Shown piece by piece: positions 1 through 9,033 of a DNA stretch of 64,000 nt. A model generated the notes under the pieces. It saw nothing but the letters and a program-made list of their open reading frames with translations. It did no database searches and was not told the origin of the DNA. Numbering within the stretch: position 1 is the first letter of the stretch; every line of letters begins with the position of its first letter. Origin of the DNA: Thiomonas sp. X19 (GTDB taxonomy: Bacteria; Pseudomonadota; Gammaproteobacteria; Burkholderiales; Burkholderiaceae_C); NCBI RefSeq assembly GCF_900089495.1, contig NZ_LT605203.1:124001-188000 (forward strand). The letters are read 5' to 3'. A program made the position numbers and the translations under genes.

Positions 1-466
1 CCTCAGGGGTGATGTCGATCAGGAGTTGCGAACGAAATGCGTTGAGCTGGGGATTGGCTTCGATTTGTGATTCCAAAGCCTTTTTCAACGCTTCGAGGTT
101 CTGCTTGTCGATCTGTTCCTCGCGCATGGTCGTCGCATTCGGCGCCACGGTTTTTCCCGGCGTTGCGCCATTGCGGATCTGGCCGGCGGTGCGCGTCAAA
201 TCGGTACCGCCACCCTGGATCACCGAGGTTGCTGAACCAGCGCCCGAACCGCCTTCGAGCGACACCTTCTCCGGGTTCTGGAAATACTCGGCAATGCCCT
301 GCAGTTGCGCTTTGGTGGTCGAGCCCAGCAGCCACATCAACAAGAAAAACGCCATCATCGCCGTGACGAAGTCGGCATAGGCGATTTTCCAGGCGGTGCC
401 GTGCCCGCCACCGCTGACCTTCTTGATCTTCTTGATGACGATCGGCCGTGGCTTCGCGTCGGCCAT
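1..466 (-). CDS. motB: Flagellar motor stator protein MotB (partial, runs off left edge)
   Basis: Peptidoglycan-anchored stator subunit that pairs with MotA to form the proton channel driving the flagellar motor. Only the N-terminal 155 codons lie in the window. The protein begins MADAKPRPIVIKKIKK, a basic cytoplasmic tail, followed by a single membrane segment (about residues 29-50) containing Asp32 in the context YADFVTAMMAFF, the invariant proton-binding aspartate of MotB. A Gly/Ala/Thr-rich plug and linker region follows. The OmpA-like domain is outside the window. The start lies 3 bp after the motA stop, so the two genes form the usual motA-motB operon. The frame is clear and free of stops. 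Confidence 0.95.
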   Translation of the reverse strand, partial: MADAKPRPIVIKKIKKVSGGGHGTAWKIAYADFVTAMMAFFLLMWLLGSTTKAQLQGIAEYFQNPEKVSLEGGSGAGSATSVIQGGGTDLTRTAGQIRNGATPGKTVAPNATTMREEQIDKQNLEALKKALESQIEANPQLNAFRSQLLIDITPE

Positions 467-469
467 GGT

Positions 470-1330
470 TCATTTCCCCTTGGCTTCGCGCAGATGCGAT
501 TCGAGTTCACTGAAGCTCGGCCGCTCACCCGAGAACAGCACCTTACGGCTGAATTCCACGGCCACCTGGGGAGGGTAAGCATTCATCGTCGCCAGCAAGG
601 CAACCTTGATGCATTCCAGCATTTTGGTGCCTTCATGGGCACGATCCTCCATGCGCGAAGCGACTGGCGCAAGGATGGCATAACCGATCAAGATGCCCAG
701 GAAGGTTCCTACCAGCGCAGCGCCCACCAACTCGCCCAGAACCGCTGGCGGCTTGTCAACCGAGGCCATGGTATGCACCACGCCCATCACCGCCGCGACG
801 ATACCGAAGGCCGGCATGCTGTCCGCGGTACGCGTCATGGCGTGGATGGGAATTTCCATCTCGCGGTGATGCGTTTCGATGTTGACGTCCATCAGGTTTT
901 CCATTTCCATCACGCCCAGGTTGCCACCGATCATCAAGCGCAGGTAATCGGTGATGAATTCCAGCACATGGTGGTCGGCCGAGAGCAGTGGGTATTTTTT
1001 GAAAATCTCGCTGTTCTTCGGATCTTCCACATCGCCTTCAATCGCCATCAAGCCGTTCTGCCGCATGCGGGTGAACAACTCATTGAGCAGCGACAGCAAC
1101 TCCAGATAAGCGGCCTTGGAATAGGTCGTGCCCTTCATCGCCATGGGCAGGGCCTTGAGTGTGGCCTTGAATGATTTCGGGAACGTGGACGCGAAAAATG
1201 CGCCGAAGGCTCCCCCCCCGATCATGAGTAATTCGAAAGGCTGCAGCAACGCCCCGACATGCCCGCCTTCCAGCACATAACCGCCAAAAATCGCGCCGAG
1301 GGACAGGACATAACCGATCAATAAATACAT
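470..1330 (-). CDS. motA: Flagellar motor stator protein MotA
   Basis: Inner-membrane stator subunit that surrounds MotB and transmits proton flow as torque to FliG. The protein is 286 aa, the usual size for the E. coli-type MotA (about 285-295 aa). It starts MYLLIGYVLSLGAIFGGYVL (TM1), has TM2 around residue 30-50, a large cytoplasmic loop with the charged torque region (RMRQNGLMAIEGDVEDP), and TM3/TM4 with the conserved proline stretch MPAFGIVAAVMGVVHTM. It is the first gene of motA-motB and is transcribed divergently from cheY. A sigma-28-like promoter lies about 90 bp upstream. No clear Shine-Dalgarno sequence precedes the ATG. Confidence 0.97.
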   Translation of the reverse strand: MYLLIGYVLSLGAIFGGYVLEGGHVGALLQPFELLMIGGGAFGAFFASTFPKSFKATLKALPMAMKGTTYSKAAYLELLSLLNELFTRMRQNGLMAIEGDVEDPKNSEIFKKYPLLSADHHVLEFITDYLRLMIGGNLGVMEMENLMDVNIETHHREMEIPIHAMTRTADSMPAFGIVAAVMGVVHTMASVDKPPAVLGELVGAALVGTFLGILIGYAILAPVASRMEDRAHEGTKMLECIKVALLATMNAYPPQVAVEFSRKVLFSGERPSFSELESHLREAKGK

Positions 1331-1416
1331 GGCGGCAGCAGCTGGAAAAGTTGTGATTGACGGGTCTGGCGGCCGGTGGCGCAGGCTGTTTCAGCCTTGC
1401 TCGGCCTTCGCGGCAA

Positions 1417-1443
1417 GTAACGACACGAAACACCGTGGCTTGA
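1417..1443 (-). promoter_or_regulatory. Candidate sigma-28 (FliA) promoter of motA-motB
   Basis: Read on the minus strand, TCAA (1443-1440), a 15-bp spacer and GTCGTTAC (1424-1417) match the flagellar sigma-28 pattern TAAA-N15-GCCGATAA in spacing and in most positions. It sits in the 270-bp divergent motA/cheY region, about 87 bp upstream of the motA ATG. The match is by eye only. Confidence 0.4.
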
Positions 1444-1560
1444 GCGCACTCATGGCATCCTAAGCCCAGCTTTTCCCAGTGAGCAAGCCGCGCTTGGTGC
1501 AGAGCGTCGCCTTAGCCCCCTTGCTGCGCAACACCAACACCATTCCTGTCGCACCCGCCA

Positions 1561-1587
1561 TCAAGTCCGCCCGAGTTGTGCCGTCAT
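1561..1587 (+). promoter_or_regulatory. Candidate sigma-28 (FliA) promoter of the cheY-cheZ-cheA operon
   Basis: TCAA (1561-1564), a 15-bp spacer and GCCGTCAT (1580-1587) fit the sigma-28 pattern TAAA-N15-GCCGATAA with the GCCG core intact. Transcription would start near 1594, only a few bases before the ATG at 1601. This favours the alternative cheY start at the TTG at 1631, which has a GGAG ribosome site. Confidence 0.45.
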
Positions 1588-1600
1588 CACTTGCAAGCCC

Positions 1601-2029
1601 ATGTTTCGCGACTTGTCTTGGAGTGCGTCCTTGAAATTTCTTGTTGTTGACGATTTCCCCACGATGCGGCGCATCGTTCGGGGTCTGCTGATGCAGACCG
1701 GACATGTCACCGGCACCATCGACGAGGCCGAGGACGGCGTACAGGCCTTGAAGCGCATCCAGGCCGGAGGCATTGAGTTTGTCGTGACCGACTGGAACAT
1801 GCCCAATATGCAGGGTATCGATCTGCTGCGCCATATTCGCGCCTCGGACGATGCGACCATCCGCGCCTTACCCGTGCTCATGGTGACGGCTGAGGCGAAG
1901 AAAGAGAACATTCTGGTCGCAGCGCAGGCGGGGGTGAACGGCTATATCGTCAAACCCTTCCCGGCCGACACACTGAAAACCAAGATTGACGCCATCCTTC
2001 AGCGGCTCAATGGAGTGCAGACGTCATGA
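1601..2029 (+). CDS. cheY: Chemotaxis response regulator CheY (first copy)
   Basis: Single-domain receiver that, when phosphorylated by CheA, binds the flagellar switch (FliM). In the 142-aa reading the acidic pair is Asp17-Asp18, the phospho-acceptor is Asp64 ([12 protein letters not shown]), the switch Thr is Thr96 (MVTAEAKK) and the conserved Lys is Lys118 (IVKPF). The sequence [17 protein letters not shown] is close to E. coli CheY. The ATG at 1601 adds ten extra residues and has no ribosome site. A TTG at 1631, preceded by GGAG at a good distance, would start the protein at the family-typical position, and I consider it at least as likely. The gene overlaps cheZ by ATGA, so the two are translationally coupled. 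Confidence 0.95.
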   Translation: MFRDLSWSASLKFLVVDDFPTMRRIVRGLLMQTGHVTGTIDEAEDGVQALKRIQAGGIEFVVTDWNMPNMQGIDLLRHIRASDDATIRALPVLMVTAEAKKENILVAAQAGVNGYIVKPFPADTLKTKIDAILQRLNGVQTS

Positions 2030-2520
2030 ATGACCCAGTGGCCCAACAAGCGCTGCCCTCTGCCGCCGTTCATAACCTGCGCGAGGCCGACGCGCTGCTG
2101 ACGGAAGGCGTGCAACGCATCATGCACGCTTCCCACGATCTTCCCGGCGCCAGCCATCCACTGCAGGAAGCTTTGGCCTTGAGCGAGCAGCAAGCCATGG
2201 CGACGCTGGAAGCGGTGGAGGCCGCACAGTTGGAAGTGGCCGCAATTCGAGCCACCAACGGCGACTTCATCGACACCCGACTGGACCTTCTGGACGCGCA
2301 TCTGCAAGCCATCCTCACCAGTCAGCAGGGCCAGGACTTGGCCGGCCAGAGACTGAAAAAAACCATCTCCCTGCTGCAAGCCGTGGAGCAGCGCATCCAG
2401 GACGCGTTGCTGCACCTCGGTTACGTGCAAGGCGAGGCCGCTGCTGCCGACGACACCTTCAGCGGCCAACGCATGGACCAGAGCAACGTCGATGACCTGC
2501 TCGCCGAACTCGGAATCTGA
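2026..2520 (+). CDS. cheZ: CheY-phosphate phosphatase CheZ (short form)
   Basis: Phosphatase that switches CheY-P off. At 164 aa it is shorter than E. coli CheZ (214 aa), but both functional elements are visible. The helical bundle carries [10 protein letters not shown], aligned with the catalytic DxxxQ site (Asp143/Gln147 of E. coli). The extreme C-terminus, [12 protein letters not shown], matches the CheY-docking peptide. The start codon overlaps the cheY stop (ATGA), and cheA follows 8 bp downstream. This cheY-cheZ-cheA order makes it the phosphatase for the first CheY. The shortening is in the N-terminal helical region. Confidence 0.92.
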   Translation: MNDPVAQQALPSAAVHNLREADALLTEGVQRIMHASHDLPGASHPLQEALALSEQQAMATLEAVEAAQLEVAAIRATNGDFIDTRLDLLDAHLQAILTSQQGQDLAGQRLKKTISLLQAVEQRIQDALLHLGYVQGEAAAADDTFSGQRMDQSNVDDLLAELGI

Positions 2521-2528
2521 GGACCAAG

Positions 2529-4415
2529 ATGGCCATGGACAGTGACATCCTGCAGGAATTTATTGCCGAATCGCGCGAGCTTCTGGCTGACGCTCAGGGC
2601 CAGTTGCTGCGCCTGGAGGCCGCTCCCGCCGACGCTGGCGTGCTCGGTGCCATCTTCCGCGCGTTCCACACCCTCAAGGGCGGCGCCGGTTTTCTCGAGG
2701 CGCAACATATGGTGGACTGGTGCCACCACCTCGAGGATCTGCTCGACAAGCTGCGCGCACACAAGCTGACCGCCGACAGCGGCATGATCGATGCCATCCT
2801 GCGCTCCACCGACGTGATCGAGCGCATGCTTGATGAAATGGCCCAAGGGGACAATCCCCAACCCGGACCTGCCGAGCTCGGAGCCTTGGTGCAGGCCTAC
2901 GCCCGCGGCGAGCAAACTGCTTCAGCTCAGCCAAAGCCCGCTGAACGCGAGGTACCCCGACATGCCGAAGCTGGGCACAGTTGGTTGGAACCCCGCGCCG
3001 ATGTCACGGGCCAGATTGGCCTGTACGTTGAGAAAAAACCGGCAAGTACCGCCCCGGTCGCAGAGGTCAAACACGAGGACGATCTGGAAGCACTGTTCGA
3101 CCAGACGCTCGACTCGCTTTACGGCAAGGGCGGCGCACCGGGGATCGCCACCACACCAACGGCCCCAGCCACGGCACAGCACGCGGCCGCTGCCGCCAGC
3201 TCGACGCCACCTGCGCCCGCCACCCCGAGCGCCGAACCACAGAGCCGTGAAGACACGACCATCCGCGTCGATTCTGCGCGACTGGATCAGGCGATGAACC
3301 AAGTTGGCGAACTCGTGCTGCTGCGCAACCGCCTGTCGGCCGCCGTAGCGCGCCTGAACCAGGGGGACGAGGCTCTGGTGCGCATAGTGCGCGAGACCGA
3401 CTTGGCGGTCAACGACCTTCAAAGCACCGTCATGCGCTTGCGCATGCAACCCTGCAAACGCCTGTTCCAAAGCCTGCCGCGCGTGGTGCGTGACGCCAGC
3501 CGCAATCTCTCCAAGAAGGTGCGCCTGGAACTCGAAGGCGAAGATGTGGAAATCGACAAGACCGTGATTGACGCTCTATCGGGCCCACTCATCCATCTGG
3601 TGCGCAATGCGCTGGACCACGGCCTGGAAACCCCGCAAGATCGGCAGACCGCCGGCAAATCCGAGGAAGGCAAACTCAAAGTTGCCGCCATCCACCTGGG
3701 TGACAAGGTTCAAATTCTGGTGGTGGACGATGGACGCGGCATGAACCCTCACAAGATCATGCAGTCGGCCCTCGGCAAGGGCGTCATCTCCGAGGCTGAC
3801 GCCGCGCGCCTGTCCGAGCGCGAGATGCTCGACCTGATCTTCCTCCCGGGGTTTTCCACCAAGGAACAGGTGAGCGAACTCTCCGGGCGCGGTGTCGGCA
3901 TGGATGTGGTGCGTTCGGCCGTGCAGCAGTTACGTGGCCGTGTGGACATCGCGACACGCCCCAACCAAGGCACCACCCTGACGCTGGAATTGCCCTTGAC
4001 GTTAGCCGTGCTGCCGGTGCTGTATTTCAAGTTGCGCCGCGAAACCTATGCCTTGCCGGTGTCGGTGGTCGACAACCTGATGGAGATCAACCCCGAACAA
4101 GTCCACAGCATCTCGGGAAGGTTGATGGCCCAGGTGGGGCAAGACCGCATCGTCCCTTATATCGACCTCGGTCTGCAGTTGCAGGGTGTGCCGCTGCATC
4201 TGGGGCGTGATCCCTGCGAAGGCATTCTCACCGAACAAGGATTGCTGATCGTCTCCGAGGCAGTGGGTACCGAGGACTCAGTGGTCAAGCCGCTCGATAT
4301 CTCCGCCCAGTCGACGTGGTACCAGGGCGCCACCATCTCCGGCAGCGGTGACGTCGTGCTCATCCTCGACATGCAGGCGCTCACCCGAGCCATGCGTACG
4401 GCGCAGGCCGCTTGA
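2529..4415 (+). CDS. cheA: Chemotaxis histidine kinase CheA (first copy, no P2 domain)
   Basis: Sensor kinase of the chemoreceptor array, 628 aa. The P1 (HPt) domain carries His47 in FRAFHTLKGGAGF. Residues about 135-235 are an Ala/Pro-rich linker without a recognisable P2 CheY-binding domain. Dimerisation (P3) starts near DSARLDQAMNQVGELVLL. The P4 ATPase shows the N box (HLVRNALDHGLE), G1 (VVDDGRGMN) and G2 (SGRGVGMDVV). A CheW-like P5 domain ends the protein. The start is supported by GAGG 6 bp upstream. Most CheA proteins with a separate CheY have P2, so phosphotransfer here may rely on direct P1-CheY contact. A second, P2-containing CheA is encoded at 11788. Confidence 0.97.
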   Translation: MAMDSDILQEFIAESRELLADAQGQLLRLEAAPADAGVLGAIFRAFHTLKGGAGFLEAQHMVDWCHHLEDLLDKLRAHKLTADSGMIDAILRSTDVIERMLDEMAQGDNPQPGPAELGALVQAYARGEQTASAQPKPAEREVPRHAEAGHSWLEPRADVTGQIGLYVEKKPASTAPVAEVKHEDDLEALFDQTLDSLYGKGGAPGIATTPTAPATAQHAAAAASSTPPAPATPSAEPQSREDTTIRVDSARLDQAMNQVGELVLLRNRLSAAVARLNQGDEALVRIVRETDLAVNDLQSTVMRLRMQPCKRLFQSLPRVVRDASRNLSKKVRLELEGEDVEIDKTVIDALSGPLIHLVRNALDHGLETPQDRQTAGKSEEGKLKVAAIHLGDKVQILVVDDGRGMNPHKIMQSALGKGVISEADAARLSEREMLDLIFLPGFSTKEQVSELSGRGVGMDVVRSAVQQLRGRVDIATRPNQGTTLTLELPLTLAVLPVLYFKLRRETYALPVSVVDNLMEINPEQVHSISGRLMAQVGQDRIVPYIDLGLQLQGVPLHLGRDPCEGILTEQGLLIVSEAVGTEDSVVKPLDISAQSTWYQGATISGSGDVVLILDMQALTRAMRTAQAA

Positions 4416-4426
4416 AGGAACAAGCC

Positions 4427-5041
4427 ATGACATCCCCCACCATCGCGCAAATGCGTCACAGCTTCGTCGGCGTCGCCGATGCCACCTTCGCCTTTCAGGG
4501 CCAGTTACAGCGCCGGCTGCGCGAAATTGATCGAAAGGCCTTGAACGCCCAGGTTCTGGTCAAACGCCATGGCAAGGTCCTAGCCGGCTACGGCGTGGTT
4601 GCGCAGTCGTTTCGCGAAGGCGCACAGCAACTCCAGGGCGCGGCAGCCGATGTGCAGCACGCCGTCCTGCCTCTGATGCAGGGTTTCATGCAAACCCTGC
4701 GTTACACCCATCTGATCGAAAAACTCAGCGTCCTGCCGGACGCCGTTCGGCAAAAGGCTCCCGGACTGGAGCGCGCCGTCAAGCAGCGCCAGCAACAACT
4801 GCTCGCGCGCAACGAACAAAGCAGACGTGCCGGTGCACGCCTGAGCCAAGCGCTCGCCCGCTTCGAGAGCGTCGTTGCGGAACTCGAATACGTGGTCGTC
4901 AACGGCCGCATCGAAGCTGCGCTCAAGGGCGATGGGCGCGCTGCGCTGGCCCAGGTTTCCTCCGATATGGACAACGCCGTGGTGCAGGTGCGCGATCTGC
5001 TGCGCACCTATGCCGAGCACATCGAAAAGGTTCTTCCATGA
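4427..5041 (+). CDS. Small cytoplasmic protein resembling a degenerate chemoreceptor tip
   Basis: I do not know a named family for this 204-aa protein. It is almost entirely helical, Gln/Ala/Arg-rich, with no signal or membrane segment. Near residues 155-185 the sequence VVNGRIEAALKGDGRAAL can be aligned with the chemoreceptor hairpin tip ([19 protein letters not shown]), preserving the IEAA core and the turn, but the methylation helices are missing. The start at 4427 follows an AAGGAA ribosome site and lies 11 bp after the cheA stop. Its own stop overlaps the start of the ODP-like gene (ATGA). The context suggests an adaptor or mini-receptor linking CheA to the ODP sensor. That role is inference. 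Confidence 0.75.
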   Translation: MTSPTIAQMRHSFVGVADATFAFQGQLQRRLREIDRKALNAQVLVKRHGKVLAGYGVVAQSFREGAQQLQGAAADVQHAVLPLMQGFMQTLRYTHLIEKLSVLPDAVRQKAPGLERAVKQRQQQLLARNEQSRRAGARLSQALARFESVVAELEYVVVNGRIEAALKGDGRAALAQVSSDMDNAVVQVRDLLRTYAEHIEKVLP

Positions 5042-5790
5042 AAGCCGAAAAGTTCTATTCCGAAGGTCAACACCAATGGTTCACCGTCTACGACCAGGAC
5101 GAACCGCGCGTCATCGACTCGAACGTCTACGCCTTGCAGGTCGATGGCCACACACTGCTGTGCGATCCCGGCGGCTTCGAGGTCTTTTCCCAAGTGTTCT
5201 CGGCCTTGGTCGATGTGCTGCCGCCCTCCTCCATCGAACAGGCCTTCGTCAGCCACCAGGACCCGGACATCGCGTCGAGCCTGCCGCTGTGGAATGCCTG
5301 CAACCCCGACATCACCTGGCACACCCCGCAATTGTGGGTGAGCTTCATCCGTCACTACGGGGCATTGGAGGCCAGCATTCAGGGCATTGCGGATGAAGGC
5401 GGCGAACTGGCCGTGGGCAGCGCCAAGCTTCAGATCATCCCGGCGCACTACCTGCATTCCTCGGCCAACTTCCACCTCTACGACCCACAAGCCAAGGTGC
5501 TGTTCTCTGGCGACGTGGGCGCAGCAATGCTGCCCACCGGCCACTCAGCATTCGTCGACCGACGCGACCTCGAAAGCGCATCCGCGTTCGATGCGCACAT
5601 CAAGCATGCCACGTTTTTCCACAAGCGCTGGATGCCCAGCAACGCGGCCAAGCGTAACTGGTGCGAACGCGTGTCCAAGCTCGACATCGAGTTCCTGTGC
5701 CCGCAACACGGCGCGATCTATACCGGCGAGAACGTCCAGCGCTTCATCCAGTGGTTCGATGCGCTGGACGTTGGCAGTGCCGTGGCCTGA
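5038..5790 (+). CDS. ODP-type di-iron oxygen sensor (metallo-beta-lactamase fold)
   Basis: A 250-aa metallo-beta-lactamase-fold protein of the flavodiiron-related ODP type, which in Treponema denticola is known as an Fe(II)/oxygen sensor for chemotaxis. No flavodoxin domain follows. Candidate iron ligands are His73, Asp75 and Asp77 (SHQDPD), His140 (HYLHSSANF, with His137 nearby), Asp159 (FSGDVG) and His224 (CPQHGAIY), the order expected of flavodiiron proteins. It lies between the receptor-tip-like gene (4-bp overlap) and a soluble chemoreceptor, in a cheA operon, which is the same kind of context as known ODP genes. It probably reports oxygen or iron state to a receptor complex. Family assignment is strong from motifs and context; ligand chemistry is not tested. 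Confidence 0.85.
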   Translation: MKAEKFYSEGQHQWFTVYDQDEPRVIDSNVYALQVDGHTLLCDPGGFEVFSQVFSALVDVLPPSSIEQAFVSHQDPDIASSLPLWNACNPDITWHTPQLWVSFIRHYGALEASIQGIADEGGELAVGSAKLQIIPAHYLHSSANFHLYDPQAKVLFSGDVGAAMLPTGHSAFVDRRDLESASAFDAHIKHATFFHKRWMPSNAAKRNWCERVSKLDIEFLCPQHGAIYTGENVQRFIQWFDALDVGSAVA

Positions 5791-5816
5791 CTGCTTGCCG
5801 GACCATCCACCTGCAC

Positions 5817-7337
5817 ATGACGCATGCCATGCTGAACGCCACCTTACCCCCCAACGCGGCTGACGACCTGATCGACGCCCTTGCGCTGCGGCCTCTGGAC
5901 GCGCGTGCCGAGCGCATCGCTGCCCTGCCAGAACCCTATCGCAGCATCCTGGGATTCCTGCGCGATAAGGCGCAGGCCTGGGAGCGCGGCTCCACCAGGG
6001 TTGGGCTGGCTGCGGCACGCGGCTATTTCTCGCCGCGAGGCTCGGTACAAACGATCAAAACTCGGCAGGCTGAGCAGGACAAACTCATCGCCAATGTCGG
6101 CGCCAGTGTCGAGCAGGTGGTGCAGGCCACGCATGCGATGGAAGCGCACATCCAACGAGCCGCAATCCGCGCCCAGACCATTGCCGGCGTCACCGAGACC
6201 CGGCAACAGGACGTCAGCGCCGCGCGCGAGCAGTTCGAAAATTTGGTGGTCGAAACCACGCGCAACCGCGAACACCTCGAGCGCATCCAAGCGCACGCGC
6301 AGGACATCACACGGGTTTTACAGGTCATCAAGGACATCGCCGGCCAGACCAACCTACTCGCGCTCAATGCAGCCATCGAAGCCGCGCGCGCTGGCGAGGC
6401 GGGCCGAGGCTTCGCCGTGGTCGCCGACGAGGTGCGGCGCCTGGCCAGCAAGGCCGCCGCAACCGCGGTGACCGCCGGCGATTCGATCGAGACCATCCGT
6501 GATTCCGTCTCCGTTGCGCACAGCTCTTCCGAAAGTCTGGGCGTTGCCGTCAGCCGCAGCGCGGTGCAGATGGCTGACGTGCTCAAGGGGTTTGCCGAAA
6601 TCAGACAGGGCATCGTCGATAACCAGATGGTGTTCTCCGAGGTTGCGCGCCTGAGCCGTACCTCACAGGACACGATCGCCGAACTCAGTGCCAGCTTTGG
6701 CCAGATGACTGCCGGCATTCGTCAAGCTACGGAAGATGGCATCAAGGGATCGGAGGAGGTTTCAGCCAATCTGCTCGAAACCCTGAACGAGAACAAGACC
6801 CTGCTCGAAATGAACCTGGATTTCGACACCGGCTCGGAGTTAAGCATGGCGTCGCGCTCGGCCCTGCAAGGCGCAGCAAACATCACCCGCGTCTTGCAAC
6901 AAGCCATCTCGGACGGCAGCATTGCCGAGGCCGATCTGTTCGACGAGGCATACGTCCCGGTGCCCAGCACCCAGCCGCAGAAATACCAAACCCGTTTCAC
7001 CAATCTGTTCAAGCAGCGTGTGCAATCCGTGCTTGACGACATCCTGGCACAGAGCGCGAACTTCCGGTTTGCCTTCGCCGTCGACCGCAATGGCTACACC
7101 GCCACACACAACAGCATTTACGACAAGCCGCTGACCGGCGACCCACAGAAAGACTTGATCGGCAACCGCGCCATGCGCATTTTCAACGACGCGTTCGGGT
7201 TGGAAGCGGCCCACAACACCAAACCCAGCCACCTGATGATCTACGCCCGTGACACGGGCGAAGTTCTGCGCGAGCTCGACGTTCCCATCCGGATCGGGAG
7301 CCGCCATTGGGGCAATTTGCGCCTGGGTTTCCAGTGA
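5817..7337 (+). CDS. Cytoplasmic methyl-accepting chemoreceptor with C-terminal sensor domain
   Basis: Soluble 506-aa chemoreceptor that would signal to CheA/CheW. There is no membrane segment. After a short N-terminal region, a helical signalling domain carries the tip [19 protein letters not shown] followed by [13 protein letters not shown]. The last about 130 residues are a separate domain ([40 protein letters not shown]) shared with the receptor at 20745; it looks Cache-like but sits after, not before, the signalling domain. I start it at ATG 5817; an in-frame ATG at 5829 is possible, and the much longer upstream extension would overlap the ODP gene. It directly follows the ODP gene, so it is the likely partner receptor for oxygen signalling. 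Confidence 0.9.
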   Translation: MTHAMLNATLPPNAADDLIDALALRPLDARAERIAALPEPYRSILGFLRDKAQAWERGSTRVGLAAARGYFSPRGSVQTIKTRQAEQDKLIANVGASVEQVVQATHAMEAHIQRAAIRAQTIAGVTETRQQDVSAAREQFENLVVETTRNREHLERIQAHAQDITRVLQVIKDIAGQTNLLALNAAIEAARAGEAGRGFAVVADEVRRLASKAAATAVTAGDSIETIRDSVSVAHSSSESLGVAVSRSAVQMADVLKGFAEIRQGIVDNQMVFSEVARLSRTSQDTIAELSASFGQMTAGIRQATEDGIKGSEEVSANLLETLNENKTLLEMNLDFDTGSELSMASRSALQGAANITRVLQQAISDGSIAEADLFDEAYVPVPSTQPQKYQTRFTNLFKQRVQSVLDDILAQSANFRFAFAVDRNGYTATHNSIYDKPLTGDPQKDLIGNRAMRIFNDAFGLEAAHNTKPSHLMIYARDTGEVLRELDVPIRIGSRHWGNLRLGFQ

Positions 7338-7371
7338 GCCAAGCGTCAATACTCCACGAGAGTGAACCAAC

Positions 7372-7554
7372 ATGTACTCCACGCTATTGCACTACGCGGA
7401 ACCGCGTCTTGTCCCGCTGGACGCGCCTGAAATGCTTGCTGAGGCCGACGAAGCGATGGAGAACAAGGTCTTCTATATGAATCTGAATCGCACGGCAGTC
7501 GACACCATGGCCAGCTTCCACCAGTCGATCCATGCGGGCGGCACGTCGCGCTGA
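7372..7554 (+). CDS. Small acidic protein between two chemoreceptor genes
   Basis: Unrecognised 60-aa ORF beginning [16 protein letters not shown]. It fills the gap between two receptors, has a purine-rich stretch (GAGAGTG) about 9 bp before the ATG, and its stop lies 16 bp before the next start, which has its own ribosome site. Codon use is like its neighbours. No membrane segment or known motif is seen. It may be a real small chemotaxis accessory gene or a chance ORF. Confidence 0.45.
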   Translation: MYSTLLHYAEPRLVPLDAPEMLAEADEAMENKVFYMNLNRTAVDTMASFHQSIHAGGTSR

Positions 7555-7570
7555 ACCCGAGGAAAGCATC

Positions 7571-8986
7571 ATGGAAAGCCTTCTGGAACTTCCGGCGCCG
7601 GCGGACTCGGCTGCGCAACCCGCAGCCAGTGGGGCCTTCGGCACCCAGGCCGACGGCCTGCTCGCTCGATTGAAAAACGACCGCGAAACCGTGTTGCAGG
7701 CTGCGCTGGCGCTGTTCACCGGCAAGGGCGACGGCGCACTGCGGGCCATCGACCTGATCGACGCCGACCACTGGGTGCGGCAATTCGCCGCCGTGCGCTC
7801 AGCCCTCCTCGCCGGGACGGACACCGTGCGCCACACCACGCGCAGCCTGGCATTCGCCGAGGCAAAGGTCTCAGGCTTTCAGACCGAGTTGGCCGAGCTT
7901 TCCTCCCAGGTGCTCGGCACAGCGCAGCGCCTTCAACTCGCAGCCACCCGCACGCAGACCGCGTCCGCGGGCATGCAGGACTTGCAGGACAAGACCCATG
8001 TCACCTCGCAGAACGTTGCACGCAGCCAGAAGGCGCTCGACGCGGTTCAGGAAGAGGTCCATGACGTCAGCCGCTTCGTCGCCTCCACCCAGGGCAAGCT
8101 CGCCAGCTTCGTCGAGTCGGTACAGACCGTCGAGCAGCTCACCGCCGGCATCCAGGATGTGGCCAACCAGACCAATCTGCTCGCGCTCAACGCCGCGATC
8201 GAAGCTGCGCGTGCAGGCGAGGCGGGCCGGGGGTTCGCAGTCGTCGCCGGCGAAGTGCGGAATCTTGCGCGCAAAACCGCAGAGATCACCCGCCGGATCG
8301 ACGATCTGACCCTGGCCATCCGCGACCACTCCGCCGACCTCGGACGGGACATGGATGGCGCCGTGCAGCGCATCGAACAGGTGGGCAACCTCGTGGGCAA
8401 TGTGCAGGCAGCCACCACCGGCGTGCGCCGCACCATGGACAGCGTGCTGCAGGTCGCGGCCGCGCAGCGTGCACAGATGGAAAAACTCGTCGCCGATGCC
8501 CACGACCAGCAGCAAAGCGGCGAACTCGCCAGCCAGACACTGCAGACCCTGGCCGGCCAGTTCGAAGCGATGTTCGAAGCCGTAGGTCAGGCACGCATCC
8601 AACTCAAACAGGGCGCAGCCGAAATGGGCAAATTCAGCAGCCCAGGAGTGGCTCTTCGCATCTCTCTGGCGATGCACGACGCCTGGATCGGCGACCTGCT
8701 CGCCGCGGCGCAAACCGGCAAGACCGTCGACTTGGACCTGTCCAACGACCGCGCCTGCTACTTCGGCAAGTGGTACTACGGTCCGGCCCAAAGCTACTTC
8801 GGCTCTAACGCAGGTTTCGGCGCAGCCGAGGGCGCGCACAAAAACGTGCACACCACCGGCCAGGCGCTGGTCGAGGCGCTTCGCGCCGGCGACCTGCCGC
8901 GCATCGAAAAACTCGCCGCCGAACTCGAACTCGCAAGCAACGCCATCACCGAACGTGTTGAAGCGCTGATGGCGCTCGTGCCCTGA
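7571..8986 (+). CDS. Cytoplasmic chemoreceptor with C-terminal CZB zinc-binding domain
   Basis: Soluble 471-aa receptor. The signalling helices carry the tip [19 protein letters not shown] and [15 protein letters not shown]. The C-terminal about 105 residues are a chemoreceptor zinc-binding (CZB) domain: His369 with Trp372 (HDAW), Cys396 (CYFGKWYY), His423 and His427 (HKNVH). These are the Cys-His3 zinc ligands of the family, which senses zinc and hypochlorite-type oxidants in other bacteria. The start at 7571 is chosen over an in-frame upstream ATG because GAGGAA lies just before it and the upstream start would overlap the small ORF. A sensor of zinc or cytoplasmic redox state is the likely role. 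Confidence 0.93.
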   Translation: MESLLELPAPADSAAQPAASGAFGTQADGLLARLKNDRETVLQAALALFTGKGDGALRAIDLIDADHWVRQFAAVRSALLAGTDTVRHTTRSLAFAEAKVSGFQTELAELSSQVLGTAQRLQLAATRTQTASAGMQDLQDKTHVTSQNVARSQKALDAVQEEVHDVSRFVASTQGKLASFVESVQTVEQLTAGIQDVANQTNLLALNAAIEAARAGEAGRGFAVVAGEVRNLARKTAEITRRIDDLTLAIRDHSADLGRDMDGAVQRIEQVGNLVGNVQAATTGVRRTMDSVLQVAAAQRAQMEKLVADAHDQQQSGELASQTLQTLAGQFEAMFEAVGQARIQLKQGAAEMGKFSSPGVALRISLAMHDAWIGDLLAAAQTGKTVDLDLSNDRACYFGKWYYGPAQSYFGSNAGFGAAEGAHKNVHTTGQALVEALRAGDLPRIEKLAAELELASNAITERVEALMALVP

Positions 8987-9033
8987 TCCCGACATTCCAA
9001 CCCATCCAATCCATCCAGCACACGGAGCCTCTC

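Noticed and set aside
5661..5816. Upstream in-frame extension of the receptor gene at 5817
   Set aside because: It would overlap 130 bp of the ODP gene and encodes an Arg-rich stretch typical of an out-of-frame reading.
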